From NCBI RefSeq assembly GCF_003094615.1, contig NZ_QDKO01000023.1, positions 1-64,000 on the forward strand: a DNA stretch of 64,000 nucleotides, read 5' to 3'. How positions within the stretch are numbered: the first letter of the stretch is position 1; each line of letters opens with the position of its first letter. The notes below the pieces were generated by a model. The model was not told where the DNA came from and did not search any database. It worked only from the letters and a program-made list of their open reading frames with translations. Below are positions 8,332-16,930 of the stretch, one piece after another. The translations under genes and the position numbers were made by a program. This stretch comes from Caulobacter radicis (lineage in GTDB: Bacteria; Pseudomonadota; Alphaproteobacteria; Caulobacterales; Caulobacteraceae).

Positions 8332-9117
8332 ATGACCCAGACGCCCTCGGCCAAGCCGCGCAAGACCGCCTCGACCGCCGCCGGCGCGCGCAAGGCCGGC
8401 CGTGGTCCGGCCAAGACCGACATGGCCGGCATCGCCGCCGTCGACGGCGGGGCCGATGTGGAGCAGCGGATCTACCAGTCGGTGTTCGACGGCGTGCTGA
8501 ACCAGCGTCTGCCGCCGGGCACCAAGCTGCCCGAGCCGGCCCTGTGCTCGCTGTTCGGCGTCAGCCGGGCGGTGGTGCGCAAGGTGCTGCAACGGCTGGA
8601 GCATGACCGCATCGTCGAGCTGCGGCCCAATCGCGGCGCTGTCGTGGCCGCCCCGACGCCGGAAGAGACCCGCAAGATCTTCGAGGCCCGCCGCGCGCTG
8701 GAAGCCGCCCTGGTCGAACTGGCCGTCCAGCGCCACAGCGGCAAGGACATCGAGGAACTGCACGCCCTGCTGCACCAGGAAGAAGAGGCCATGGCCAACG
8801 CCTACCAGCCGGCCTGGGCCCAGACGGCGCGCAATTTCCACCTGCGGGTGGCGGCCCTGGGCGGCAACCCGATCCTGCTGGCCTACCTGACCGAGCTGAT
8901 CTCGCGCTGCTCGCTGATCGTGGCGTTGTACGAGCCGGCCGGCAATGCGGCCTGCGAGCACGAGGAGCATTGCGACATCGTCGACGCCATCTCCAAGGGC
9001 GACGCCAAGCGCGCCGTGGCGGCGATGAACGCCCACCTGGTCGGCCTGGAGGAACGGATCTGCCTTGAGCGGCCGTCCTCGGTGAAGACCCTGGCCCAGA
9101 TGCTGAACCTGGCCTGA
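8332..9117 (+). CDS. GntR-family (FadR/FCD) transcriptional regulator
   Basis: 261 residues if started at the ATG at 8332, which gives a basic, Ala/Lys-rich tail (about 40 residues) and then a winged helix (about 45-110: QRIYQSVFDGVL, PEPALCSLFGVSRAVVRKVLQRLE, NRGAVV). The C-terminal FCD ligand domain follows, with the FH of ARNFHLRVAALGGN and the EHEEHCDIVDAI segment that supplies metal-binding histidines in this family. An upstream in-frame extension exists but is atypical. The gene is divergent from the ABC importer and eight bases upstream of the flavin reductase, and probably controls both plus the TonB receptor through the shared palindrome. Confidence 0.88.
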   Translation: MTQTPSAKPRKTASTAAGARKAGRGPAKTDMAGIAAVDGGADVEQRIYQSVFDGVLNQRLPPGTKLPEPALCSLFGVSRAVVRKVLQRLEHDRIVELRPNRGAVVAAPTPEETRKIFEARRALEAALVELAVQRHSGKDIEELHALLHQEEEAMANAYQPAWAQTARNFHLRVAALGGNPILLAYLTELISRCSLIVALYEPAGNAACEHEEHCDIVDAISKGDAKRAVAAMNAHLVGLEERICLERPSSVKTLAQMLNLA

Positions 9118-9125
9118 GCCGCGCC

Positions 9126-9758
9126 ATGCACGTCGATTTCGCCAGCATCACCGCCTATCAACGCTACAAGCTGATGGCGAGCCTGATCGTGCCGCGGCCC
9201 ATTGCCCTGGTGACCACGATCAACGCCGACGGCGTGGTCAATGCTGCTCCGTTCAGCATGTTCAACATGCTGGGCGAGGAGCCGCCGCTGGTGATGATCA
9301 GCATCAATCTTCTGGCCTCGGGCGGGCTGAAGGACACGGCCGCCAACATCGTCACGTCCGGCCAGTTCGTCGTGCACCTGGCCGACGAGGCCATCGCCGC
9401 CAAGATGCACGCCTGCGGCGAGGCGCTGCCCGCCCACCAGAGCGAGCTCGACAAGGTGGGGCTGACCACGGCGCCCTCGGTCGAGATCGCCCCGCCGCGC
9501 ATCGCCGAGGCTCCCGTCGCCTTCGAATGCGCCCTGTGGGAGACGATCCGCACGGACAGCCGGCTGATCTTCTTCGGCAAGGTGCTGCACCTGCACGCCC
9601 GCGAGGGCCTGATCGACACCAAGGCCTGGCGGGTCAGCCTGCAGGACTATTTCCCCGTCGGCCGCTTCGGGGCCAGCTTCTACGTCACCACCCGCGACCG
9701 GTTCTCGCTCGAGGACGAGGCGGGCAAGGTGCGCGAGACCGAGATCGACCGCATCTAG
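9126..9758 (+). CDS. Flavin reductase-like FMN-binding protein
   Basis: 210 residues in the flavin-reductase-like / DIM6-NTAB family. The N-terminal block YKLMASLIVPRPIALVTTINADGVVNAAPFSMFN is the family's FMN-binding start, and a PLVMISI strand with a DTAANI helix follows. Members reduce FMN with NAD(P)H to feed flavin-dependent monooxygenases, or act as FMN-binding enzymes in catabolic operons. It begins eight bases after the GntR stop, so the two are cotranscribed. No monooxygenase lies beside it; the SsuD-like enzyme at 42643-43707 is the only flavin-dependent monooxygenase seen here. Confidence 0.82.
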   Translation: MHVDFASITAYQRYKLMASLIVPRPIALVTTINADGVVNAAPFSMFNMLGEEPPLVMISINLLASGGLKDTAANIVTSGQFVVHLADEAIAAKMHACGEALPAHQSELDKVGLTTAPSVEIAPPRIAEAPVAFECALWETIRTDSRLIFFGKVLHLHAREGLIDTKAWRVSLQDYFPVGRFGASFYVTTRDRFSLEDEAGKVRETEIDRI

Positions 9759-9876
9759 GTGTCGGGGTGGCGGGCTCTCTATCGGGCCGCCCCTCAACCC
9801 GTCTTCGCGGGGAAGCTCGGAGGTAGTGGCTGGTGTCGCGGCGAGGCGATCCAGCCCGGCTCGTCCGCGCCCGGAA

Positions 9877-9890
9877 GATCGTCGACGATC
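9877..9890. promoter_or_regulatory. Operator-like palindrome, shorter copy
   Basis: GATCGTCGACGATC is a perfect 14-bp palindrome sharing the central ATCGTCGACGAT with the 16-bp sites at 8145 and 10011. Confidence 0.5.
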
Positions 9891-10010
9891 CGTCGACTCC
9901 CCACCCGCCCCAAAACTTCATTCGATGATCCGCGGCGCCCCAAGGCCGGGCGCCTCGCCATGCCGCGTGGCCGAAAAAACCGGCAGACATAACGTCGACA
10001 CTGATTTATC

Positions 10011-10026
10011 AAATCGTCGACGATTT
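10011..10026. promoter_or_regulatory. Operator-like 16-bp palindrome, copy 2
   Basis: AAATCGTCGACGATTT, identical to 8145-8160, lies 134 bases before the TonB receptor start in an AT-richer stretch. A weaker version (ATCATCGACGAA, two differences from the 12-base core) follows at 10035-10046. Confidence 0.65.
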
Positions 10027-10159
10027 AATTTTAGATCATCGACGAAATTCCAGTTTCCCTGAAGTCGTCCCTGGCGGCCCGGCGACCGTGCCGATCCCGC
10101 CGCCGAGGACACGGCCGCGTGGGGATACGCGCGCCGCACTCGCAACAGGGGATATGGCG

Positions 10160-13100
10160 ATGACGTTCATGAGAAGGCTTTCGGCCGGCGCCGCGATCGG
10201 GGTGATCGCGATGGTCGCCGCGCCCGCGGTGGTCCAGGCGCAGGTGATCACCGGCGCGATCCAGGGGCGGCTGACCGACGAGGCCGGCGCGCCGGTGGCC
10301 GGGGCCCAGGTGACCATCGTCCACGCGCCCTCGGGCACGACCACGACGGCGACCACCAGCGCCGACGGCGCCTTCTCGGCCCGCAACCTGCGTCCGGGCG
10401 GTCCCTACCGGGTGACGGCCAACTCCGAGACCTACGGGACCAAGACCGTCGAGGTGCCGGCGATCAACACCGGCGACGCTTTCCAGCTGAACTTCGCGCT
10501 GGACGGCGGATCGGTCGACGCGGTGGTGGTCACCGCCGCCTCGGTCGGCGCCAAGGACCTCAAGACCGGTCCCAGCTCCAACTTCAGCGCCGCCCAGATC
10601 CAGCTGGCGCCGTCGATCAGCCGTGACCTGAAAGACCTGGCGCGGATGAACCCGTTCGTGGCCATCGACTCCACCAACAGCAAGGCGTTGATCTGCGGCG
10701 GGGCCAACAACCGCTCCAACTCGCTGACCATCGACGGCGTGCGCCAGAACGACGACTTCGGCCTGCAGGCCAACGGCTATCCGACCCAGCGCTCGCCGAT
10801 CTCGATGGACGTGGTCGAGACCCTGGGTGTCGAGCTGGCGCCCTATGACGTCAATTACGGCTCGTTCGGCGGCTGCACCATGAACGCCACGACCAAGTCG
10901 GGCGGCAACGCCTTCCACGGCATGGTGTTCTTCGAGAACACCAACCAGAACCTGCAAGGCAAGAAGTTCGAGTACGACGACTTCCAGGACGGTTCGCGCC
11001 AGAAGCGCACCCTGGGCGGCAAGTTCTCGGAAAAGACCTGGGGCGCCACCCTGACCGGCCCAATCATCAAGGATCGCCTGTTCTTCACCGCCAACTACGA
11101 GAAGTTCGAGCGCGTCGAGCCGTCGCTGACCGGCCCGGTCGGTTCGGGCATGCCCAACGAAGTTCCGGGGATCACCGTCGCCCAGGCCGAGCAGGTGCGC
11201 GAGATCATAAAGCGCGTCTACGGCTACGACCCGCTGGGCTATTCGGCCTCGCAGTTCCGCAATCTCGACGAGAAATACTTCATCAAGCTGGACTGGAACA
11301 TCAGCGACCGACATCGCGCGACGGTCTCCTACCAGCGCACCTACGGCTCCAACCTCAACGCCTCGGGCAACACCCTGACGGGCGCCTCGACGTCGCTTGG
11401 CCTGCTGTCGAAGTGGATCGAGCGCGAGAACAATCTCGACGTCTACAAGGCCCAGCTGTTCTCCAACTGGACCGACAACTTCACCACCGAGCTGTCGGCC
11501 TCGTACAAGAAGATGGACAATCCCTCGACGCCGCTGGCGGGCACGGACTACGCCCAGTTCCGGGTGTTCGTGAACGGCGCTGGCGTCGGGCCCAGCATCT
11601 ATGCCGGCACCGACGCCTCCTATCAGGCCAACGAGCTGACCACCTACCTGCAGCAGTACCGGGCCAAGGGCGTCTACACCCTGGGCGCCCACAAGATCAC
11701 CGGCGGCTATGAGCGCGAGGGGCTGAAGATCTGGGACGTCTTCGTCCAGAACGCCAACGGCGCCTATGTCTTCGACTCCATCGCCGACCTGGAGGCCAGG
11801 CGGGCCTCGTCGCTGGCCTACGCCAACGCCGGCGACAACATCAAGGCGCACGGCGGGGCCACGATCCACTCGGCCATGAACACCGTCTACCTGCAGGACG
11901 AGTGGGCGATCCTGCCGAACCTGACCCTGAAGGCGGGCCTGCGCTACGACTGGTTCGAGCAGAGCGACAGCCCGCAGGCCAACCCCGTGATCATGGCCCG
12001 CTACGGCCTGGACAACAGCGCCAATCTCGATGGCAAGCACCTGTTGCAGCCGCGCTTCGGCTTCAACTGGCAGCCGGACCCGACCCTGACGGTCTATGGG
12101 GGCGTGGGCCTGTTCGGCGGCGGCTCGCCCACGGTGTGGACGGCCAACACCTTCTACAATACCGGCATCGTGCTCGGTAACGTCAACTGCGCCCGCACCG
12201 CCACGACCAGCGCCGCTTGCCTGGCGGGCCTGAACAACGTCGACGCCAAGACCGTCAACCCGGCCGTTCAGCAGCTCAACACCGCCAGCGCCGCGACGGG
12301 GCAGGGGCTGACCAACATCCTGGATCCCGACTTCAAGCCGCAGTCGTCGTGGAAGGCCTCGATCGGCGTCCAGAAGTACTTCGACCTGGGGCGCTTCGGC
12401 GGCGACGACTGGCGGGTCAGCGCCGAGTACATCCGTACCGAGGTCAAGGACGCCGTCACCTGGCGCGACCTCTACAGCGAGGCCAATCCCGGCCCGGCCG
12501 CCCCGGATGGCCGCCCGACCTTCCTGCGCGGCCGCGACAACCGCTACGACATCCTGGTCACCAACACGAGCCAGGGTCACACCGACCAGTTGGGCGTGGC
12601 GCTAGGCAAGCGCTGGTCGGGCGGCTGGCTGGACGGCCTGGACGCCCAGGTCTCGCACACCTACATCAGCTCCAAGGACGTCAATCCGGGCATCAGCACC
12701 GTGGCGGCGGCCAATTACAACGGCGTGGCTGCCGACGATCCCAACGACCCGGGCCTGGCGACCTCGAACTACGAGTTCCGCAATCTCTCCAAGCTGTCGC
12801 TCAGCTATCGCCGCGAGTTCTTCTCGGGCTATCGCACCGGGATCAGCCTGTTCGCCCAGCGCCGTTCGGGCCTGCCGTTCAGCTACACCTTCGACGTCGG
12901 CGCCAACGCCGCCCAGCCCGGCGACGTGCTGGTGGGCGAGAACGGCTCGAACGCCTCGCGCAATCGCCAGCTGCTATACGTGCCCAAGACCCAGAACGGC
13001 CTGGTCACCGCCACCAGCGACCCGATCATCTCCTACGCGCCGGGCTTCGACTTCGCCGCCTTCAACGCCTTCCTGCAGAAGACCGGCCTGATCGACTACG

Positions 13101-13453
13101 CGGGCAAGATCACGCCGCGCAACGCCTTCAAGTCGCCCGAGGTGACCACGATCGACGTGCGCCTCAGCCAGGAGGCCCCGGCCTTCTTCCCGCACGCGGC
13201 CAAGGCCGAGATCTATGTCGACATCGAGAACCTGGGGAACATGCTCAACAACAAGTGGGGCGTGATCCAGCAGGTGCCCAACCCCTACGTCTCGTCGAAT
13301 ATCGTGGCCCGCAACTGCCAGTTCGCCGGCGTCGGCTGCGCCGCGGGGCAGGGGAATTTCTACCAGTTCGACAAGTTCACGTCGAAGGCCGCCACCAGCT
13401 TCAACACCCAGTCCGTCTGGCAGGTGAAGCTCGGCGTCCGCTACAAGTTCTAG
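10160..13453 (+). CDS. TonB-dependent receptor with N-terminal carboxypeptidase-regulatory domain
   Basis: About 1,097 residues. The second ATG (10160) is preferred because AGGGG lies eight bases upstream; the ATG at 10154 is only two bases from it. A signal peptide ending VVQA is followed by a CarboxypepD_reg-type beta-sandwich (VITGAIQGRLTDEAGAPVAG, about 25-115), then the plug (SLTIDGVRQND, TTKSGGNAFHG) and a large 22-strand-type barrel ending in WQVKLGVRYKF with the terminal Phe used by the BAM machinery. This architecture imports bulky nutrients across the outer membrane using TonB energy. It is coupled to the amidohydrolase eight bases downstream and preceded by the shared operator palindrome. 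Confidence 0.9.
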   Translation: MTFMRRLSAGAAIGVIAMVAAPAVVQAQVITGAIQGRLTDEAGAPVAGAQVTIVHAPSGTTTTATTSADGAFSARNLRPGGPYRVTANSETYGTKTVEVPAINTGDAFQLNFALDGGSVDAVVVTAASVGAKDLKTGPSSNFSAAQIQLAPSISRDLKDLARMNPFVAIDSTNSKALICGGANNRSNSLTIDGVRQNDDFGLQANGYPTQRSPISMDVVETLGVELAPYDVNYGSFGGCTMNATTKSGGNAFHGMVFFENTNQNLQGKKFEYDDFQDGSRQKRTLGGKFSEKTWGATLTGPIIKDRLFFTANYEKFERVEPSLTGPVGSGMPNEVPGITVAQAEQVREIIKRVYGYDPLGYSASQFRNLDEKYFIKLDWNISDRHRATVSYQRTYGSNLNASGNTLTGASTSLGLLSKWIERENNLDVYKAQLFSNWTDNFTTELSASYKKMDNPSTPLAGTDYAQFRVFVNGAGVGPSIYAGTDASYQANELTTYLQQYRAKGVYTLGAHKITGGYEREGLKIWDVFVQNANGAYVFDSIADLEARRASSLAYANAGDNIKAHGGATIHSAMNTVYLQDEWAILPNLTLKAGLRYDWFEQSDSPQANPVIMARYGLDNSANLDGKHLLQPRFGFNWQPDPTLTVYGGVGLFGGGSPTVWTANTFYNTGIVLGNVNCARTATTSAACLAGLNNVDAKTVNPAVQQLNTASAATGQGLTNILDPDFKPQSSWKASIGVQKYFDLGRFGGDDWRVSAEYIRTEVKDAVTWRDLYSEANPGPAAPDGRPTFLRGRDNRYDILVTNTSQGHTDQLGVALGKRWSGGWLDGLDAQVSHTYISSKDVNPGISTVAAANYNGVAADDPNDPGLATSNYEFRNLSKLSLSYRREFFSGYRTGISLFAQRRSGLPFSYTFDVGANAAQPGDVLVGENGSNASRNRQLLYVPKTQNGLVTATSDPIISYAPGFDFAAFNAFLQKTGLIDYAGKITPRNAFKSPEVTTIDVRLSQEAPAFFPHAAKAEIYVDIENLGNMLNNKWGVIQQVPNPYVSSNIVARNCQFAGVGCAAGQGNFYQFDKFTSKAATSFNTQSVWQVKLGVRYKF

Positions 13454-13461
13454 AGGCCGAT

Positions 13462-14865
13462 ATGAGCGATCGCATGTTCAACACCCCTTCCGTTTCCGCC
13501 GCCCCGACGGCCGATCTCTCCCGCCGCGCGCTGCTGGGCGCCGGCGGCCTGGCGGCGGGGGCTCTTGGCCTCGCCGCTTCGGCCCCTTCGGCTTCCGTCG
13601 CCGCTCCGGCCAAGGGGCCGGCGGCGGGCGCGACATACTTCCTGCGCAACGTCCGCCTGGAGACCGGCTACGAGCGCGAGGGCGACGAGGTCGTGGCCAC
13701 CCGCACCGAGCTGAAGACCCTCAAGATCGAGAAGGGGGCGATCGCCGCCGTCCTGCCGGCCGGCGCGGCGATCCCGCCCGGCGCGGTCGTCCACGACGCC
13801 GGCGGCCTCTTGATGCTGCCGTCGTTCCGCGACATGCACATCCACCTCGACAAGACCTTCTACGGCGGTCCCTGGCAGGCGCCGCGCAAGCGCAAGGGCG
13901 GCATCGCCGGCCAGATCAAGCTGGAGCAGAAGCTACTGCCCGAGTTGCTGCCGACGCTGGAGCCCCGCGCCGAGGCCCTGGTGGCGCTGCTGCAAGGCTA
14001 TGGCACCACCTTCGCCCGCAGTCAGTGCAACGTCGATCCGGTGATCGGGACCAAGCACGTCGAGAAGCTCAAAGCCGCGCTCGACCGCCACCAGCCCGAC
14101 TTCGGCTACGAGATCGTCGCCTTCCCGCAGCACGGCTTCGCCAGCATCGGCCTGGAGCAGCAGATGCGCCAGGCCGTGCGGGCGGGCGCGGCCTATGTCG
14201 GCGGCATCGATCCCACCACTGTCGACGGCGGCATGGAGCGGTCGGTCGACCTGATGATGCAGGTGGCGCTGGACGAGAAGGCCGGGGTGGACATCCACAT
14301 CCACGAGCCGGGGGAGAGCGGCGCGGCCGCCATCTCGCGCATCACCGACATCACCGCCCGCAATCCGGCGCTGAAGGACCGGGTGACGATCAGCCACGGC
14401 TTCTCGCTGATGTCGCTGGAAAAGCCGGCCCTGACCGAGCTGGCCGGGCGCATGGCCGCGGCGGGCGTGTCGGTGGCCTCCACCGTGCCGTTCGGCGGCC
14501 GGGTTATGCCGATCCCGGCCTTGCAGGCGGCGGGCGTCAAGGTGTTCACCGGCACCGACAGCGTCATCGACCACTGGTCGGTGTTCGGCAGCGGCGACGT
14601 GCTGGAGAAGGCCAAGCTGGCCTGTCAGCTCTACGGCTGGTCGGACGAGCAGGCCATCGGCCAGGCCCTGAAGATCCCGACCGGCGGGATCACGCCGCTG
14701 TCGCCGACGGGTGAGCAGCAATGGCCCAAGGCCGGCGACGCGGCCGACTGCGTGTTCGTGGATGCGGCCAGCTCGGCCGAGGCCGTGGCCCGTCTGACGC
14801 CTCGGCAGGTTGTCCTGCACCGGGGTGTCGTGGCGGCGGGCGGGTTCAAGGCCGCCCGCGCCTGA
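13462..14865 (+). CDS. Tat-exported cytosine-deaminase-like amidohydrolase
   Basis: 467 residues. The N terminus has a twin-arginine signal (SRRALLGAGGLAAGALGLA), so the folded enzyme is probably periplasmic. The TIM-barrel resembles CodA-type amidohydrolases: metal ligands HIH at 126-128 in DMHIHLDKTF, HIHE at 279-282, His312 in SHGF and Asp366 in TDS. Members deaminate or hydrolyse cytosine, isoguanine, N-isopropylammelide and related N-heterocycles; the exact substrate cannot be told. It is translationally close to the upstream TonB receptor, suggesting that the compound imported through the outer membrane is attacked in the periplasm before the Liv-type importer takes up the product. Confidence 0.82.
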   Translation: MSDRMFNTPSVSAAPTADLSRRALLGAGGLAAGALGLAASAPSASVAAPAKGPAAGATYFLRNVRLETGYEREGDEVVATRTELKTLKIEKGAIAAVLPAGAAIPPGAVVHDAGGLLMLPSFRDMHIHLDKTFYGGPWQAPRKRKGGIAGQIKLEQKLLPELLPTLEPRAEALVALLQGYGTTFARSQCNVDPVIGTKHVEKLKAALDRHQPDFGYEIVAFPQHGFASIGLEQQMRQAVRAGAAYVGGIDPTTVDGGMERSVDLMMQVALDEKAGVDIHIHEPGESGAAAISRITDITARNPALKDRVTISHGFSLMSLEKPALTELAGRMAAAGVSVASTVPFGGRVMPIPALQAAGVKVFTGTDSVIDHWSVFGSGDVLEKAKLACQLYGWSDEQAIGQALKIPTGGITPLSPTGEQQWPKAGDAADCVFVDAASSAEAVARLTPRQVVLHRGVVAAGGFKAARA

Positions 14866-14873
14866 TCCCGGAT

Positions 14874-14906
14874 CGACCCGCTCCGTCGCCACGACGGGGC
14901 GGGTCG
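14874..14906. terminator. Strong hairpin between convergent genes
   Basis: A 15-base stem (14874-14888 with 14892-14906, one T-G wobble) closed by a three-base loop lies just after the amidohydrolase stop and before the end of the convergent hydrolase. It has no T-run, so it may act as a bidirectional or processing hairpin. Confidence 0.55.
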
Positions 14907-14952
14907 ACGCCGACCTTGAGCCTTTGGGCCACGACCAGGGCCCGTGCCGGAC

Positions 14953-15777
14953 TCAGTCGCCGGCGAACTGGGCGAGGTCGGCGTTGAGTTGGGCCTGATG
15001 GGTGACGGGGAAGCCGTGCGAGGCTCCCTCGTAGATCTTGAGCGTCGCGTTCGGCAGGATTTCGGCCGCCCGCCTGGAGGTCGTTTCCAGCGGGACGATG
15101 TGATCGGCGTCGCCATGGATGACCAGGACGGGGAGGGAGATCGCTTTCATCTCCTCCCGGAAATCCGTGGCCCAGAACTGCTCGATGCAGGCGTACTGGG
15201 CGTGCAGGCCGCCCGACATGCCCTGTCGCCAGAAGGCCATGCGCCAGCCTTCGCTTCTGGCCGCGCCGTCCTGGTCCAGGCCGAAGAACGCCTCGGGGAA
15301 ATCGAGGAACAACTGTGAACGGTTGTCCATCAGCGCCGTGCGCACGCCGTCGACGACGGCGATCGGCACGCCGTCGGCATTGCCCGCCGTGGCTCCCATC
15401 AGCGGCGTGATGGCGCCGAGCAGGGCGAGCTTGGAAACGCGGCCGGTTCCGTGGCGGGTGACGTAGCGCACGATCTCGCCGCCGCCCATGGAATGACCGA
15501 CCAGGATCGCGTCCTTCAGGTCGAGGGCGTCGATCACGGCGGCCAGATCGTCGGCGAACGTGTCCATGTCGTAGCCGGCGGCCGGCTGATCGGAGCGGCC
15601 ATGGCCGCGCCGATCGTGGGCGATCACCCGGAAGCCGGCATTGGCGAGAAACTGCATCTGCCCGTCCCAGGCGTCGCTGTTGAGCGGCCAGCCATGGGAG
15701 AAGACGATCGGTCGGCCTTCTCCGAAATCCCGGAAGTAGATTTGCGCGCCATCCTTGGCGGCGACGAAGTTCGTCAT
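14953..15777 (-). CDS. Alpha/beta hydrolase, non-heme haloperoxidase type
   Basis: 274 residues from the ATG at 15777, which is preceded by GGAGA (an upstream in-frame ATG at 15813 lacks this). Family features: SHGWPLNSDAWDGQ near the N terminus, DRRGHGRSDQP, nucleophile Ser in GHSMGGGE, Asp in HGDADHIVPLE and His in GASHGFPVTH. These match cofactor-free chloroperoxidase/arylesterase-like hydrolases. True roles are usually perhydrolysis, or ester or lactone hydrolysis. It is the last gene of a minus-strand catabolic operon, separated by 147 bases from the MBL-fold gene, so it may have its own promoter. Confidence 0.85.
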   Translation of the reverse strand: MTNFVAAKDGAQIYFRDFGEGRPIVFSHGWPLNSDAWDGQMQFLANAGFRVIAHDRRGHGRSDQPAAGYDMDTFADDLAAVIDALDLKDAILVGHSMGGGEIVRYVTRHGTGRVSKLALLGAITPLMGATAGNADGVPIAVVDGVRTALMDNRSQLFLDFPEAFFGLDQDGAARSEGWRMAFWRQGMSGGLHAQYACIEQFWATDFREEMKAISLPVLVIHGDADHIVPLETTSRRAAEILPNATLKIYEGASHGFPVTHQAQLNADLAQFAGD

Positions 15778-15924
15778 GTCGTATCTCCATTGCAGACGAG
15801 CGTTCGCATTCACGGACGGGGCTGTTGGCCGTCCGCGTTGCTGGAACCGTTGGAACTCACTTGAGGGGAGCGCGCCGGGGGCCTTTCGCGGCCAAGCGCG
15901 GGGGGCGTGCTCCCGGGGCCGTCG

Positions 15925-16896
15925 CTATCGGTTGAGCGTGTAGTTCGCGGGAACCCAGGCGTAGCCGTGCGCTTCGCTGGCGGCGATGTGACCGATCCCC
16001 GGGAAAGAGATGTGGGCGGCGGCGATCCACCAGCCGTTGCCTACCGCGTCGGCGAGGAGCTTGTCGCGGCTGGCGATCGCGCCGGGAACCTTCCAGTCGT
16101 ACTTGATCGCCACATGCGGATCGTCGAACTGGACGCCGGCGACGTGGACCGTGTCGCCCCAGAACAGCATCGCGTCCTTGCCGTCGTGCAGCAGGTAGCT
16201 GGTGTGGCCGGGCGTGTGGCCTGGGCTGGGAACGGGGCGCAGGCCCGGGATCAGGTCCTGGGCGGCGTCTTCGAACGGGATGAGCCTGCCGGCCTCGACG
16301 TAGGGGCGTAGAACGCCCTGCACGGAGGGAAAGAACGGCTTCAGCAGCGCGTCGACCTCGGCCTGGTTCTTGTCATCGGTCCAGAAGTCGAAGTCGCGCC
16401 TGGAGACGTGAACCGCGGCGTTGGGGAACACCATCCGGCCGTCCTTGACCAGGCCGCCGACGTGATCCTCGTGCAGGTGGGTGATGAAGATGTCGTCGAT
16501 CTGTTCCGGCGCGTAGCCCGACGCGCGAAGCGCCTGCGAGAGGCCGCCCGCCTCCTTGCCGTAAAGGTCGCCCGCGCCGGTGTCGACCAGCACCAGGCGA
16601 TCGCCCGTATTCACGACGAAGGCGTTGATCATGCCCTCAACCGGCGAGGCGAGGTAATGCTTGGCCAGGAGCTTTTCGGTTTCGCCCGGCTTGGCCCCGA
16701 CGGCGAGCTTGTCGACCGGGAAGGGATGGGTTCCGTCCAGCAGGGCGGTCACCTCGAACCTGCCGACATGCATTCGATAGAAGCCTGGCGCCTGTCGCTG
16801 GGCCGCCATGGGCGCGGCGGCCAGCGAGGGCGGCGGCGCCATCGCCACGGCCATGGCCGGCAGCAAGGTCGCCGCAAGCGCGGATCTGAGTTTCAT
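15925..16896 (-). CDS. Exported metallo-beta-lactamase-fold hydrolase
   Basis: 323 residues with a signal peptide (about 1-28), so predicted periplasmic. The dinuclear zinc motif HxHxDH is at 140-145 (THLHEDHVGG), with further ligands in the SPGHTPGHTSY and FWGDTVH segments. The overall layout (FEVTALLDGTHPFPVDKL, FVVNTGDRLVLVDTGAG) matches the lactonase/quorum-quenching-like branch of MBL proteins rather than antibiotic-hydrolysing enzymes. AGGAGAACCCG precedes the ATG. It belongs to the 15.9-20.4 kb operon with an FAH-family enzyme and D-lactate dehydrogenase, which suggests hydrolysis of a lactone or ester feeding hydroxy-acid breakdown. Confidence 0.85.
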   Translation of the reverse strand: MKLRSALAATLLPAMAVAMAPPPSLAAAPMAAQRQAPGFYRMHVGRFEVTALLDGTHPFPVDKLAVGAKPGETEKLLAKHYLASPVEGMINAFVVNTGDRLVLVDTGAGDLYGKEAGGLSQALRASGYAPEQIDDIFITHLHEDHVGGLVKDGRMVFPNAAVHVSRRDFDFWTDDKNQAEVDALLKPFFPSVQGVLRPYVEAGRLIPFEDAAQDLIPGLRPVPSPGHTPGHTSYLLHDGKDAMLFWGDTVHVAGVQFDDPHVAIKYDWKVPGAIASRDKLLADAVGNGWWIAAAHISFPGIGHIAASEAHGYAWVPANYTLNR

Positions 16897-16930
16897 CGGG
16901 TTCTCCTGTGCAAATTTGATGGGGGCGGTG

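Larger units (their letters stand above)
9759..10159. other. Intergenic regulatory region before the TonB receptor
   Basis: About 400 bases without a convincing gene. The last 150 bases are distinctly less GC-rich than the surroundings and contain several GTCGAC-centred sites (9877-9890, 10011-10026, 10035-10046), consistent with a regulated promoter for the receptor-amidohydrolase pair. Confidence 0.6.
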
